Numbered from the stretch's first letter, positions 1 to 6,632 are shown. The stretch is DNA of 8,459 nucleotides from an uncultured Duganella sp. (GCA_946482335.1 CAMLRG010000225.1:1-8459); one strand, 5' to 3'. The notes: generated by a model not told the origin, from the sequence alone. Numbers and translations: made by a program.

Positions 1-46
1 GTCTGACATTTGGACATTTCGCGCGCGAAATGTCCAAATGTCAGAC
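1..46. repeat. Perfect 46-bp palindrome
   Basis: Bases 1-23 are the exact reverse complement of bases 24-46, with no spacer; the centre is an alternating CG run (CGCGCGCG region around 20-27) and the ends are GTCTGAC and GTCAGAC. It begins at the first base of the window, so the true palindrome may be longer. The next bases (46-54, CCTGACACC) match the outer arm of a hairpin at 8099-8125, which suggests membership in a family of dispersed REP-like palindromes. It sits beyond the pilY1 terminator and no gene is visible on it. Its function cannot be read from sequence: it could be a REP/BIME unit, a second terminator hairpin or a protein-binding site. Confidence 0.9.
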
Positions 47-60
47 CTGACACCGGTTTT

Positions 61-95
61 AAAACGGGGTTGCCAATGGCAACCCCGTTTTTTTT
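61..95. terminator. Intrinsic terminator after pilY1, probably bidirectional
   Basis: A 14-bp perfect stem (61-74 with 78-91) has a GC-rich core (CGGGGTTGCC) and a 3-nt loop. On the minus strand it starts two bases after the pilY1 TAA and ends in a run of four T, so it can end the pilus operon transcript. On the plus strand the stem is followed by a continuous run of T through 95, which makes it an even better terminator for any convergent gene lying left of the window. Confidence 0.85.
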
Positions 96-3000
96 ACTGT
101 CCCTTGACGTAGGTGTAGGAACGCTTGCGGACCGACTTGATCGCTGGCGGGCGTTTGTCGGTACAGATACTGCAATCGCCGCCGCCGCCGCCGCCACCAC
201 CACCGCCGCTGCCACCCTTCTTGCGCACCGAGCCGATCACGATCGTCTGGCGGCGTCCATTGACGGGCACTTGCGCCAGCACCGGTGAGGGTGGCAGGCC
301 GCCGCCGACGAAGGTCGAGGAGCGGGTGCCGCCGCAGAAGCCATCGACGCCGATCGCGCCGGATGCATTGAACAGGCTGACGATGTAGCCGCGCGCTTCG
401 CCCAGCGCAGTCTTGCAGCTGGCCGTATTGTCCTTGATCGGGCGGTTGGTACTGAACAGCACGGTGCCACCGACAATCTGGGCCGAGGTGACGACTTGCT
501 CGCCCTGGGCCAGGCTCATGAACCAGCCTTTCTGGTTGGAGCCGAGCAGGACGGACGGCGAATTGCAGTCGGTGCTGCCGGAATTGTCGGTCAGTGTGTC
601 GAGGTCGCGCGCCAGGGTGCTGTCTTTCACCGCCAGGTTGTCCAGCGTCACGTAGAAGCGGTTTTCGACATTGTCATACGGATATTGCCAGCCCAGCGGG
701 TGCTCGCGGTCGCCGCTGCCGATGGCGATGTAGACGTAGCCCTTGTTGTGCAGCAGCGCTGGATTGAACAGGAACTTGCGTGCGCCGCCGGAGGTAAATG
801 CCACCTTGTACATGGCCCATTGCGCCGGCAGCAGCGGGTTGCGCGTGACCGGGCCGTCGATGAAGTCGATGCGGTAGATATTGCCGCCCAAGTCGGCCGC
901 GTAAGCGTAGTCGGATTTGCCGTCCAGGTCGATATCGACCAGGGAAATGTCGCCCACCACGCCGCGTTCGGTGGTGAACGAGGCCAGCTTGGTGCCGTTG
1001 GAAGCATCGAACACGTACACCTGGCGGCCCTTGCTGGCGCCGCAGGTGGGGGCGCCGGTGTTGGCGTCCTCGCAATTGTCATAGCCGCCGCCCACCACCA
1101 TGACCGGCGTGGTTTCGGAATGGCCCTTGACAAAGGCAAGCGCCGGCGTGGACCAGGTCTGGCCAATGCCTTCCAGGCCCGGCGTGCAGCCGGTGTCGTT
1201 GCCCAAGTTCGGGCAGCCAGCCGACCACATCAATGACGGCGCCGTGCGGTTCGTTACATTCAGGGCGTACAGCATGCGGCCGCCGCGGCGCATGGTCGGG
1301 AAGATCCAGATGTTGCTGTTGTCGGCATTCTGGTAGACCCCGGTGGAGCCGTCGAAGAAGTAATCCTTCTGCGCGCCGGTGGCCGCCACGTCGCCGGTGC
1401 CGGACACCTTGGGATAGTTGATCAGCGGCGTCTGGTCTTTCAGGCGCTGCAGGCGGGAGAAGAATTCCGGGGCGATGAAGCTCCACAGTTCCTTGCCGGT
1501 CTCCGCTTCCATCGCGCGCAGGTAGCCATCGTTGGCGCCATAGAACACCACCACGCCGCCATTGTCGCCATAGTTGATCGGCAGCGGGCGCGAATGGATC
1601 ACGTCGCCGTGGATCGAGGGGCGCGTGGTGGCCTTGGTCGCTACGTTGCCTTTTTCATTGTTGACGTCGGCGCCCTTGATGAAGTCGACCAGGTCGGCCG
1701 ACAAGCCGCTGGAGGTCGTGCTGAAGGTGGCCAGCGACGTGCCGCTGCGCGTATAGATGGTGCGGTTGACGGCATGGGTCGGCGCGTCGGTGGTGGTGGG
1801 CGGGTTATTGCCGTTGCGAAGCACCTGCGCTGCCGCGCCTTTTTCAACTTGCGGCCCGTCCGGCGAATCGGAATAGGCGGTGGCTGCGCTGCAGCGGCCT
1901 GCCGGATCGGGATTCAAGCCCAGGTTCTGCCAGTACTGGCCGCTGGGGCTGGTCCAATAGCTGACAGCGCAATCGGTCACGAAGCCGGTATTGGGGTTGA
2001 CGGCCGGCCGGCCGTTGACGTCGCCCAGGTCGACCTCGGAGCCGCTCTGGATGATCTGGTAGCGCTTCAGGTTGCCGAACCAGCGCGGCTTGGCATTCGG
2101 GTCGGGGCGGAACATGCCGATGAACACCTGGTTTTCATTTTGCGAGCGGTTGGTCGAGTTCACCGGCAGGCTGGTGGAGGCGAAGGTGGATTCGACTGCC
2201 AGCACTTCGCCAAGGATCTGGTTCAGGGCGTCGATGATCGCCTGCTTGTTCCTGGCCGCAAAGTAGGTGCCGCCACCCACACGCGCCATGCTCAGCAACA
2301 GTGAGGTATGGGTCGCGTTCGGCTGCTTGTTGAACACGTCGATGGTATAGAACCTGACCTTCGGCTTGACCGTGGTGCCCGCGACAGGGATGCCTTTGTC
2401 GTGCATGAAGCGCACCCACTCGTCGGCATTCAGCGGGTTGTTGTCGGTGGAAGTGGTGCCGGTCGCTTCATTGGTGATGGTCTGGTTGGTGCCGATCACC
2501 GCATAGGAAGCCTGGCCCGATGGGCAGGTCGCGCTGCCATCGTTGAGCGCCGAGCCGATGGTGCAGCCCTGGGTGTAGGCGGCACAGGCGGCGGCAAAGT
2601 TCGGCAGTTCGGCCTGGGCTGCGGTATTGCTGGCATAGCAGGCTGCGGTCTGCCCCACCTTGTTGGTGGTGGTCGTGGTGGTGCTGCGGAAGTTCGGCAA
2701 GCCAAGCTGCGTGGTGTCGCCGCCCAGGCTGCGCAGCGCATCGGTGTTGGCGGTCGTGTCCGATGCCGGGCCGCTGGCGTTCGGGTTGCCGATGAAGATC
2801 ACCACGGTCGCAGCGCAGGTGTCGTCGGCCTTCAGCGGCGTTTTGAACTGGCTGTAGCGGCTGACATAGCCATTGGGGTCGGCACGCGAAGCGTTGGTGC
2901 CGGCGCCGGCACGATAGCTGTTGCCGCCCGCCAGATAGCTGTAGATATCCCACATCAGGTTGCCGTACGGCGTATTCGAATTGCGCTTTTCCTGCGGCCC

Positions 3001-3402
3001 GTTGATATCGTTGTAAATGGTTTGCATCTGGACGCCCAGCAGGGCCTTGGCGCTGTCGCTCATCTCCTGCACATGGAAGCGCACGAAGCCGCCGTTGTCA
3101 TTGGCGGTGCCATCGGTGACGTACTCCATCACCCCGACATTGACCTTGTCGTTCAGGTCGGCGATCGCGGTGCGGATGGCGTCGACCTCCGCCTGGCCTT
3201 GCTGCTCGCCGCCGGGCCATTGCTGGTTCTGGCGCGCCCAGTTGGACGTATTGTCGAGTACGATAAGGATGCGGGGATTGATCGACTTGCCGGCGGAGGC
3301 GCCGGTGAAAATATCGATATCGTCAGCGCCCGCAATGCCCGGCAGGATTGCGGCAATGACGCCCAGGCTGGCTGCCAGGGCAGCAAAAGACTTCTTTAGC
3401 AT
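94..3402 (-). CDS. pilY1: PilY1 type IV pilus tip adhesin / assembly protein
   Basis: A 1102-residue secreted protein of the PilY1/PilC family, close to the usual 1100-1200. Residues 1 to about 26 form a signal peptide (KK, hydrophobic core, AGA before DD). A von Willebrand factor A-like region follows from about 43 to 400, starting with ILIVLDNTSN; the metal site expected as DxSxS is degenerate (D50, T52, N54). The C-terminal PilC-type beta-propeller runs from about 600, with GDVIHSRP at 599-606 followed by VVFYGANDGYLRAMEAETG. A nine-residue calcium loop DxDxDGxxD spans D823, D825, D827 and D831, in the position of the site known to control pilus extension and retraction in Pseudomonas PilY1. 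The tail holds ten glycines (1066-1075), then C1077 and C1080, and a basic end. In the family it sits at the pilus tip with the minor pilins and acts in adhesion and retraction control. It is the last gene of the operon, 12 nt after pilX; AAGGA nine bases before the ATG supports this start. Confidence 0.95.
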   Translation of the reverse strand: MLKKSFAALAASLGVIAAILPGIAGADDIDIFTGASAGKSINPRILIVLDNTSNWARQNQQWPGGEQQGQAEVDAIRTAIADLNDKVNVGVMEYVTDGTANDNGGFVRFHVQEMSDSAKALLGVQMQTIYNDINGPQEKRNSNTPYGNLMWDIYSYLAGGNSYRAGAGTNASRADPNGYVSRYSQFKTPLKADDTCAATVVIFIGNPNASGPASDTTANTDALRSLGGDTTQLGLPNFRSTTTTTTNKVGQTAACYASNTAAQAELPNFAAACAAYTQGCTIGSALNDGSATCPSGQASYAVIGTNQTITNEATGTTSTDNNPLNADEWVRFMHDKGIPVAGTTVKPKVRFYTIDVFNKQPNATHTSLLLSMARVGGGTYFAARNKQAIIDALNQILGEVLAVESTFASTSLPVNSTNRSQNENQVFIGMFRPDPNAKPRWFGNLKRYQIIQSGSEVDLGDVNGRPAVNPNTGFVTDCAVSYWTSPSGQYWQNLGLNPDPAGRCSAATAYSDSPDGPQVEKGAAAQVLRNGNNPPTTTDAPTHAVNRTIYTRSGTSLATFSTTSSGLSADLVDFIKGADVNNEKGNVATKATTRPSIHGDVIHSRPLPINYGDNGGVVVFYGANDGYLRAMEAETGKELWSFIAPEFFSRLQRLKDQTPLINYPKVSGTGDVAATGAQKDYFFDGSTGVYQNADNSNIWIFPTMRRGGRMLYALNVTNRTAPSLMWSAGCPNLGNDTGCTPGLEGIGQTWSTPALAFVKGHSETTPVMVVGGGYDNCEDANTGAPTCGASKGRQVYVFDASNGTKLASFTTERGVVGDISLVDIDLDGKSDYAYAADLGGNIYRIDFIDGPVTRNPLLPAQWAMYKVAFTSGGARKFLFNPALLHNKGYVYIAIGSGDREHPLGWQYPYDNVENRFYVTLDNLAVKDSTLARDLDTLTDNSGSTDCNSPSVLLGSNQKGWFMSLAQGEQVVTSAQIVGGTVLFSTNRPIKDNTASCKTALGEARGYIVSLFNASGAIGVDGFCGGTRSSTFVGGGLPPSPVLAQVPVNGRRQTIVIGSVRKKGGSGGGGGGGGGGDCSICTDKRPPAIKSVRKRSYTYVKGQ
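178..216 (-). repeat. Glycine-codon microsatellite in pilY1
   Basis: On the coding strand this is a run of glycine codons (GGT GGC, one AGC serine, GGC, three GGT, then six GGC in tandem) encoding GGSG followed by glycine 10 in all. The six identical GGC codons (178-195) could expand or contract by slippage. Changes of whole triplets would alter linker length without breaking the frame. Confidence 0.9.
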
Positions 3403-3411
3403 GGCTCGCTT

Positions 3412-3417
3412 TCCTTA
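3412..3417 (-). promoter_or_regulatory. pilY1 ribosome binding site fused to pilX stop
   Basis: On the minus strand the pilX stop and the Shine-Dalgarno share bases in TAAGGA, nine bases before the pilY1 ATG. This fixes the pilY1 start and points to translational coupling with pilX. Confidence 0.75.
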
Positions 3418-3984
3418 TTTGCAGGAGGTTTCAACATCATCGGTGGACACGCGCACGTTGACGCCTTGCACGACTTCCACCCGCGATTCGGTCACGGCAT
3501 CGGTGCTGACCGCGGTGATTTCCCAGGTACTGTTGGCACACAAGGAGTTGCCGGTATTGGCACCCACGATGAGGCCCGAGCTGCCTTCGCCGACGGAGCA
3601 GTTCTGGTCTTCGGTGTTCGCGAAGTCCAGCTCATTGACCTTGATGGTGCGCGCCTTGACGCAGGCCGGGCTGGGCGTCAGCGCCGTAGTGATGTCGATC
3701 GTGCCGTCGCCATTGACGTCGACGCAGCGCGTGTTGGGGCCCTGGCATGGCTGGTTCAGCGTATCGTCCGGCGACTCGAAGAACAGCTTGTTCGACAGGG
3801 CTTCGTCGATCACCTGGCGGCTGGCGGCAATGCCTTCGTCGCGGCTTTGCATATTGCTCACCACCTGGATGCTCGACTTGCCCAGGTTGAAGGTGCTGAT
3901 CGCCAGCATGCTGATGATGACCAGCATCACCAGGGCCACCACCAGGGTGACGCCGCGCTGGCGCTGGAGGCGGGTGAATCTCAT
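3415..3984 (-). CDS. pilX: PilX-type type IV pilus minor pilin
   Basis: A 189-residue membrane-inserted minor pilin. A short basic leader ends at R10-G11, the likely prepilin peptidase site, followed by a hydrophobic helix VTLVVALVMLVIISML (12-27). Position 5 of the mature protein is Val16, not the usual glutamate. This is a trait of PilX and its secretion counterpart GspK, which cap the pseudopilus tip. The C-terminal half has six cysteines (C80, C87 and four later), suggesting disulfides, and a calcium-loop signature DxNxDGxxD (D89, N91, D93, D97). The start overlaps the pilW stop by 4 nt (ATGA), with AAGGA seven bases upstream inside pilW. The protein is expected to join PilV, PilW, the FimT-like pilin and PilY1 in the initiation and tip complex. 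Assignment rests mostly on the N-terminus and gene order, since the globular domain is poorly conserved. Confidence 0.87.
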   Translation of the reverse strand: MRFTRLQRQRGVTLVVALVMLVIISMLAISTFNLGKSSIQVVSNMQSRDEGIAASRQVIDEALSNKLFFESPDDTLNQPCQGPNTRCVDVNGDGTIDITTALTPSPACVKARTIKVNELDFANTEDQNCSVGEGSSGLIVGANTGNSLCANSTWEITAVSTDAVTESRVEVVQGVNVRVSTDDVETSCK

Positions 3985-5048
3985 ATCGGTTTCCTTCCGG
4001 CGGGATTGGGCAGGGCGATCAGGGCCGAGAAGACGTGGCGCTTGTACTGGTCGCCGGTGGCGGCGATGACCAGCGGTTGGCCGTCGGCGCCATTGCCCAG
4101 GGTATAGCTCTTGGTGTCGGCATGGCCCATCGACTTGGTCAGGGTCCGCGACAGCAGGTTCATCTTGACGGCCACCACATTGTTCCAGTTGACGACGGCG
4201 CAGGCTTCGTTGGCGCAGGCGAGGGCGCTGCCGGGCGTAGTGGTGAACAGGTCGGCCACGCCATCGGCATTGGTGTCCATGCCGTATTCGACCTGCATGT
4301 TCTCGATGCCTTCGGCCAGCGGCACGATGTCGATGCTGAACGCGCCGCCCTGGGTGGTGACTTCGGCGCGCTTCAAGGTCGGGATGCCATCGCCGCTCTG
4401 GCTATTGTTGGCAACGAAATAGATATGGGTCAGCAGGCGGCGGATCGGTGCCGCGGTGCCGGTGCCCGCGCCGACGCCGCAATCGCGCTTGTGCAGCGAA
4501 AAGCCGGTGGTCAGGATGCCGATCTGGAAATAGTTCGCCACGTTGCCCGAGCCCAGCTCGAACATGTTGTCGCAGCCGGAGGCCTGGAAGAAGGGCCCGC
4601 CGGCACTGGCCGGTTCGCAATCGGCGGCATCGACGATGCAGGTGGCGGTGTGGCGCACCACCACGATGTCGGTATTGTCGCGCACGTCGGACAGGCAATC
4701 GAGCGGGTTATCGTCGTCGTAACCCTGGACGTGCAGGGCGATGGCGGCGCGCATCGCCGCCACGTCCTTGCCGCAAGGGTTGGGCAAGGTGGTGGGCAGC
4801 GTCATCAGGTTGGTGTCGAACTCGCCATAGAAGCCGGCATTGCGCAAGTCGCCATTCAGCAATTGCATGGCATAGCGGCCATTTTCAACCTGGCGGTTGG
4901 CGCGTTCGATTTCCATTTGCGCCTGGTTGTTGTTGACGAACAGGGCGGACAGTGAGCCCAGCAGCAACAAGCCGATGGTGACGGCCACCATCAGCTCGAC
5001 CAGGGTGAAGCCTTGCTGGCGGCGCGGGGAAGTGCGGAGTGGATGCAT
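3981..5048 (-). CDS. pilW: PilW type IV pilus minor pilin
   Basis: A 355-residue PilW-family minor pilin, larger than ordinary pilins as is normal for the family. The leader MHPLRTSPRRQQG is cut after G13. The mature helix begins FTLVELMVAVTIGLLLLGSL, with Glu at mature position 5 (E18). The stretch ERANRQVENGRYAMQLLNGDLRNAGFYG is typical of PilW. The globular region is rich in cysteine (C92, then later ones in DCL, TCI, DCE, GCDN, RDCG, ACANEAC), so several disulfides are likely. Near the end the family's YGxDTNxDG segment gives a calcium-loop pattern with D258, N260, D262 and D266. It lies 12 nt after pilV and overlaps pilX by 4 nt. In the family it is part of the tip complex that primes pilus assembly and presents PilY1. 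Confidence 0.93.
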   Translation of the reverse strand: MHPLRTSPRRQQGFTLVELMVAVTIGLLLLGSLSALFVNNNQAQMEIERANRQVENGRYAMQLLNGDLRNAGFYGEFDTNLMTLPTTLPNPCGKDVAAMRAAIALHVQGYDDDNPLDCLSDVRDNTDIVVVRHTATCIVDAADCEPASAGGPFFQASGCDNMFELGSGNVANYFQIGILTTGFSLHKRDCGVGAGTGTAAPIRRLLTHIYFVANNSQSGDGIPTLKRAEVTTQGGAFSIDIVPLAEGIENMQVEYGMDTNADGVADLFTTTPGSALACANEACAVVNWNNVVAVKMNLLSRTLTKSMGHADTKSYTLGNGADGQPLVIAATGDQYKRHVFSALIALPNPAGRKPI

Positions 5049-5056
5049 CGTTCAGG

Positions 5057-5063
5057 CTCCTCA
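5057..5063 (-). promoter_or_regulatory. pilW ribosome binding site fused to pilV stop
   Basis: The minus strand reads TGAGGAG: the pilV stop TGA is the first part of the Shine-Dalgarno sequence, eight bases before the pilW ATG. This supports the start at 5048 and coupled translation. Confidence 0.8.
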
Positions 5064-5621
5064 GATGCAGGTCAGCAGCGGGCTGGTCACTTGTACCGAG
5101 ATCACGCGTCGGTTGGTGTCGGTGCCGTACTTGTCCTTGCCGCAAGTCAGGCTCGGTGCAATGGTTTCGTGCAGCCCTTGCCACGCCACCGACACCCGGT
5201 ACTGGCCCGGGATGCAAACGCCGGCCGCGGGGTTGGGGGCCTGGGTCTGTTCGATGCAGCCCAGGGCGCCGATCATGCCGCCGACCTTCCTGTCGCCGGC
5301 ATCGGTCTCGGCGGCACCTTTCAGCAGATTGCTCCATTCGCACAAGTCGCGCGCCGCGCCGGCCGCTTGACCGGAACAGTCCTCCGGGCGTGCGTCGCCG
5401 GTGCCGATATCGGAAGCCACATAGGCGGCGGCGTTGGCGGCATTGGCTTGCAGGCGGGCGCTCATGTCTTCCAGCAGGATCACGGCCTGGGCGCGCTGGT
5501 AGGACTCCACGGAACCGACCTGGGATTTGGACTGGAACACGGCCACGCCCAGCAGGCCAAAGGCAAGCAGGACGACCGTGACCAGCACTTCGATCAGAGT
5601 GGAGCCGCGTTGGCGAACCAT
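5061..5621 (-). CDS. pilV: PilV type IV pilus minor pilin
   Basis: A 186-residue PilV-family minor pilin. The very short leader MVRQRG is followed by STLIEVLVTVVLLAFGLLGVAVFQ, with Glu at mature position 5 (E11). The first mature residue is Ser rather than the common Phe or Met. The segment QSKSQVGSVESYQRAQAVILLEDMSARLQAN is characteristic of PilV. The globular part has several cysteines (EDC, LCEW, GCIEQ, VCIPGQYRVSVAW, LTCGK) and ends in CI, so disulfides are likely. It is the third pilin of the operon, 8 nt after the FimT-like gene, with GAGG six bases before the ATG. In Pseudomonas and other systems PilV joins PilW, PilX and PilY1 in a priming complex at the pilus tip. Confidence 0.92.
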   Translation of the reverse strand: MVRQRGSTLIEVLVTVVLLAFGLLGVAVFQSKSQVGSVESYQRAQAVILLEDMSARLQANAANAAAYVASDIGTGDARPEDCSGQAAGAARDLCEWSNLLKGAAETDAGDRKVGGMIGALGCIEQTQAPNPAAGVCIPGQYRVSVAWQGLHETIAPSLTCGKDKYGTDTNRRVISVQVTSPLLTCI

Positions 5622-5627
5622 AAGAAA

Positions 5628-5632
5628 CCTCA
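5628..5632 (-). promoter_or_regulatory. pilV ribosome binding site fused to upstream stop
   Basis: The minus strand reads TGAGG: the stop of the FimT-like gene supplies part of the Shine-Dalgarno, six bases before the pilV ATG. It is the same arrangement as at the pilV/pilW and pilX/pilY1 junctions. Confidence 0.75.
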
Positions 5633-6082
5633 GCAGGGGTTGGTGGTTTTGATGCTCGGGCGACCGCTCAAGTCGACCACAATGCAGCGTACATTGCCGT
5701 TCGAGGCGGTCACGGTAAATTTCGGATTGGCGTCATCGCGGACGCGGCCGGCGGATGTATAGGTCAGGGTGTCCGGCCCGGTCACCGTGGCCGCGGTCAG
5801 CGCGGCGTGCGCCTGCAGCATTTCGCCGGCCACCGTCGGGTGCGGCATGTTCCAGCCCTTGGTCCAGGAAGCGTCCACCGGCACCAGGCTGATATCGGCA
5901 TTGCGCTTGATGGCCTCGCTGCGCGCGCGCAGGATATCGTTGAACAGGTCGCTGGTGGCAGTCTTCAGGCGGGTATTGGTCACGAACTCCTGCATGGCCG
6001 GTACGCCGGCGCCCGCCAGTACGATCAGGATGGCGATGACCACCATCGCTTCCACCAGGGTAAAGCCGCGCTGGCGCTTCAT
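5630..6082 (-). CDS. fimT: GspH/FimT-family minor pilin
   Basis: A 150-residue prepilin-like protein of the GspH/FimT family. The leader MKRQRG is cut before FTLVEAMVVIAILIVLAGAGVPAM, with Glu at mature position 5 (E11). A following segment, TRLKTATSDLFNDILRARSEAIKRN, is the family hallmark. The C-terminus carries CIVVDLSGRPSI and a final Cys, which could pair with the earlier one. I chose the ATG at 6082 over an upstream in-frame GTG at 6115. The ATG puts the normal short basic leader before the cleavage site and leaves a 4-nt gap after the previous gene; the GTG would overlap that gene by about 29 nt. No strong Shine-Dalgarno is visible, so it is probably translated by coupling. It could equally be named fimU: only one such gene is present, where Pseudomonas has both. 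Confidence 0.9.
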   Translation of the reverse strand: MKRQRGFTLVEAMVVIAILIVLAGAGVPAMQEFVTNTRLKTATSDLFNDILRARSEAIKRNADISLVPVDASWTKGWNMPHPTVAGEMLQAHAALTAATVTGPDTLTYTSAGRVRDDANPKFTVTASNGNVRCIVVDLSGRPSIKTTNPC

Positions 6083-6086
6083 GGCA

Positions 6087-6479
6087 TCACCACTTGTCCG
6101 CCGGCAGTTTGGCACCCTTGCTGTCGATGCTGAGCGTGACGTCTTCGGCCTGGGCCGTGCCGGCCTTGGGGGTGGCGGTGACGGTGAAGCCCGGCGGCGG
6201 GCCGTCGTCGACTTCGATGGCGATGTCGTAATACTTGGACACTGTCGCCGGGGCGGTCATGCCGAGGGCGGTCAGCGTCTCGCCATAGGCGCGCGCGTCG
6301 GCGAAATACTGCTGTTCGCGCTGGGCCACGTCGAGCAGGAATTGCTGGGCCGCGCCGCGGTTGCCGCGCAAGACATAACTGGTATAGGCCGGCATGGCCG
6401 CTGCCGCCAGGATGGCGATGACGGCGATCGCGATCATGACCTCGATCAGGGTGAACCCGCGGTGGCTTGGATGCTTCAT
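6087..6479 (-). CDS. PilE-like type IV minor pilin, cysteine-free
   Basis: A 130-residue pilin of the PilE/ComP-like group. The leader MKHPSHRG is cut before FTLIEVMIAIAVIAILAAAAMPAYTSYV, with Glu at mature position 5 (E13). The family segment AAQQFLLDVAQREQQYFADARAYGETLTALG follows, then FTVTATPKAGTAQAEDVTLSIDSKGAKLPADKW. Related pilins usually have two C-terminal cysteines closing a disulfide loop, in the places here occupied by EDVTL and the final ADKW. This protein has no cysteine at all. The reading frame is intact. It is the first gene of the operon, behind a strong promoter; GGAAG seven bases upstream is the likely ribosome site. A leading position differs from Pseudomonas, where pilE ends the cluster. 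It is probably a minor pilin; a major pilin role cannot be excluded from sequence alone. Confidence 0.88.
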   Translation of the reverse strand: MKHPSHRGFTLIEVMIAIAVIAILAAAAMPAYTSYVLRGNRGAAQQFLLDVAQREQQYFADARAYGETLTALGMTAPATVSKYYDIAIEVDDGPPPGFTVTATPKAGTAQAEDVTLSIDSKGAKLPADKW

Positions 6480-6509
6480 TGCCTGGCTTCCGGTTAGTTT
6501 AGTATATTA

Positions 6510-6538
6510 ATTGTAAGACCGATGTTGCCGTAAGTCAA
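6510..6538 (-). promoter_or_regulatory. Sigma-70 promoter of the minor-pilin operon
   Basis: The minus strand has TTGACT (6538-6533), a 17-bp spacer, and TACAAT (6515-6510): each box differs from consensus at one base and the spacing is optimal. Transcription would start near 6503, giving a leader of about 24 nt before the PilE-like ATG. The region around it is AT-rich compared with the rest of the window, and it lies between the dctA terminator and the first pilin gene, as expected for the operon promoter. No sigma-54 motif was seen. Confidence 0.82.
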
Positions 6539-6574
6539 TTTTCGCACTTGTACTGCTCGTTACATTTTAGCGAC

Positions 6575-6612
6575 AAAAAAAGAAGGCCCCGGGCACTGTT
6601 GCGCGGGGCCTT
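6575..6612 (-). terminator. Intrinsic terminator of dctA
   Basis: On the minus strand a 9-bp GC-rich stem (AAGGCCCCG pairing with CGGGGCCTT, bases 6604-6612 with 6583-6591) encloses a 12-nt loop and is followed by C and seven T (6581-6575). It lies 20 nt after the dctA stop and separates dctA from the pilus operon. Confidence 0.9.
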
Positions 6613-6632
6613 GCCATGGGGACGACGGCGGC

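Noticed and set aside
3936..3954. Missing Glu at mature position 5 of PilX as a sign of a broken pilin
   Set aside because: PilX and GspK-type tip pilins commonly lack this glutamate, and the frame and rest of the protein are intact.
2308..4955. Long plus-strand open frames antisense to pilY1, pilX and pilW (about 306-363 codons each)
   Set aside because: They lie opposite intact, recognisable genes, have low-complexity Gly/Ala/Val/Arg-rich translations typical of high-GC shadow frames, and show no known domain.
6083..6115. Upstream GTG start for the FimT-like gene
   Set aside because: It would add 11 residues before the normal basic leader and overlap the PilE-like gene by about 29 nt; the ATG at 6082 fits prepilin leaders much better.
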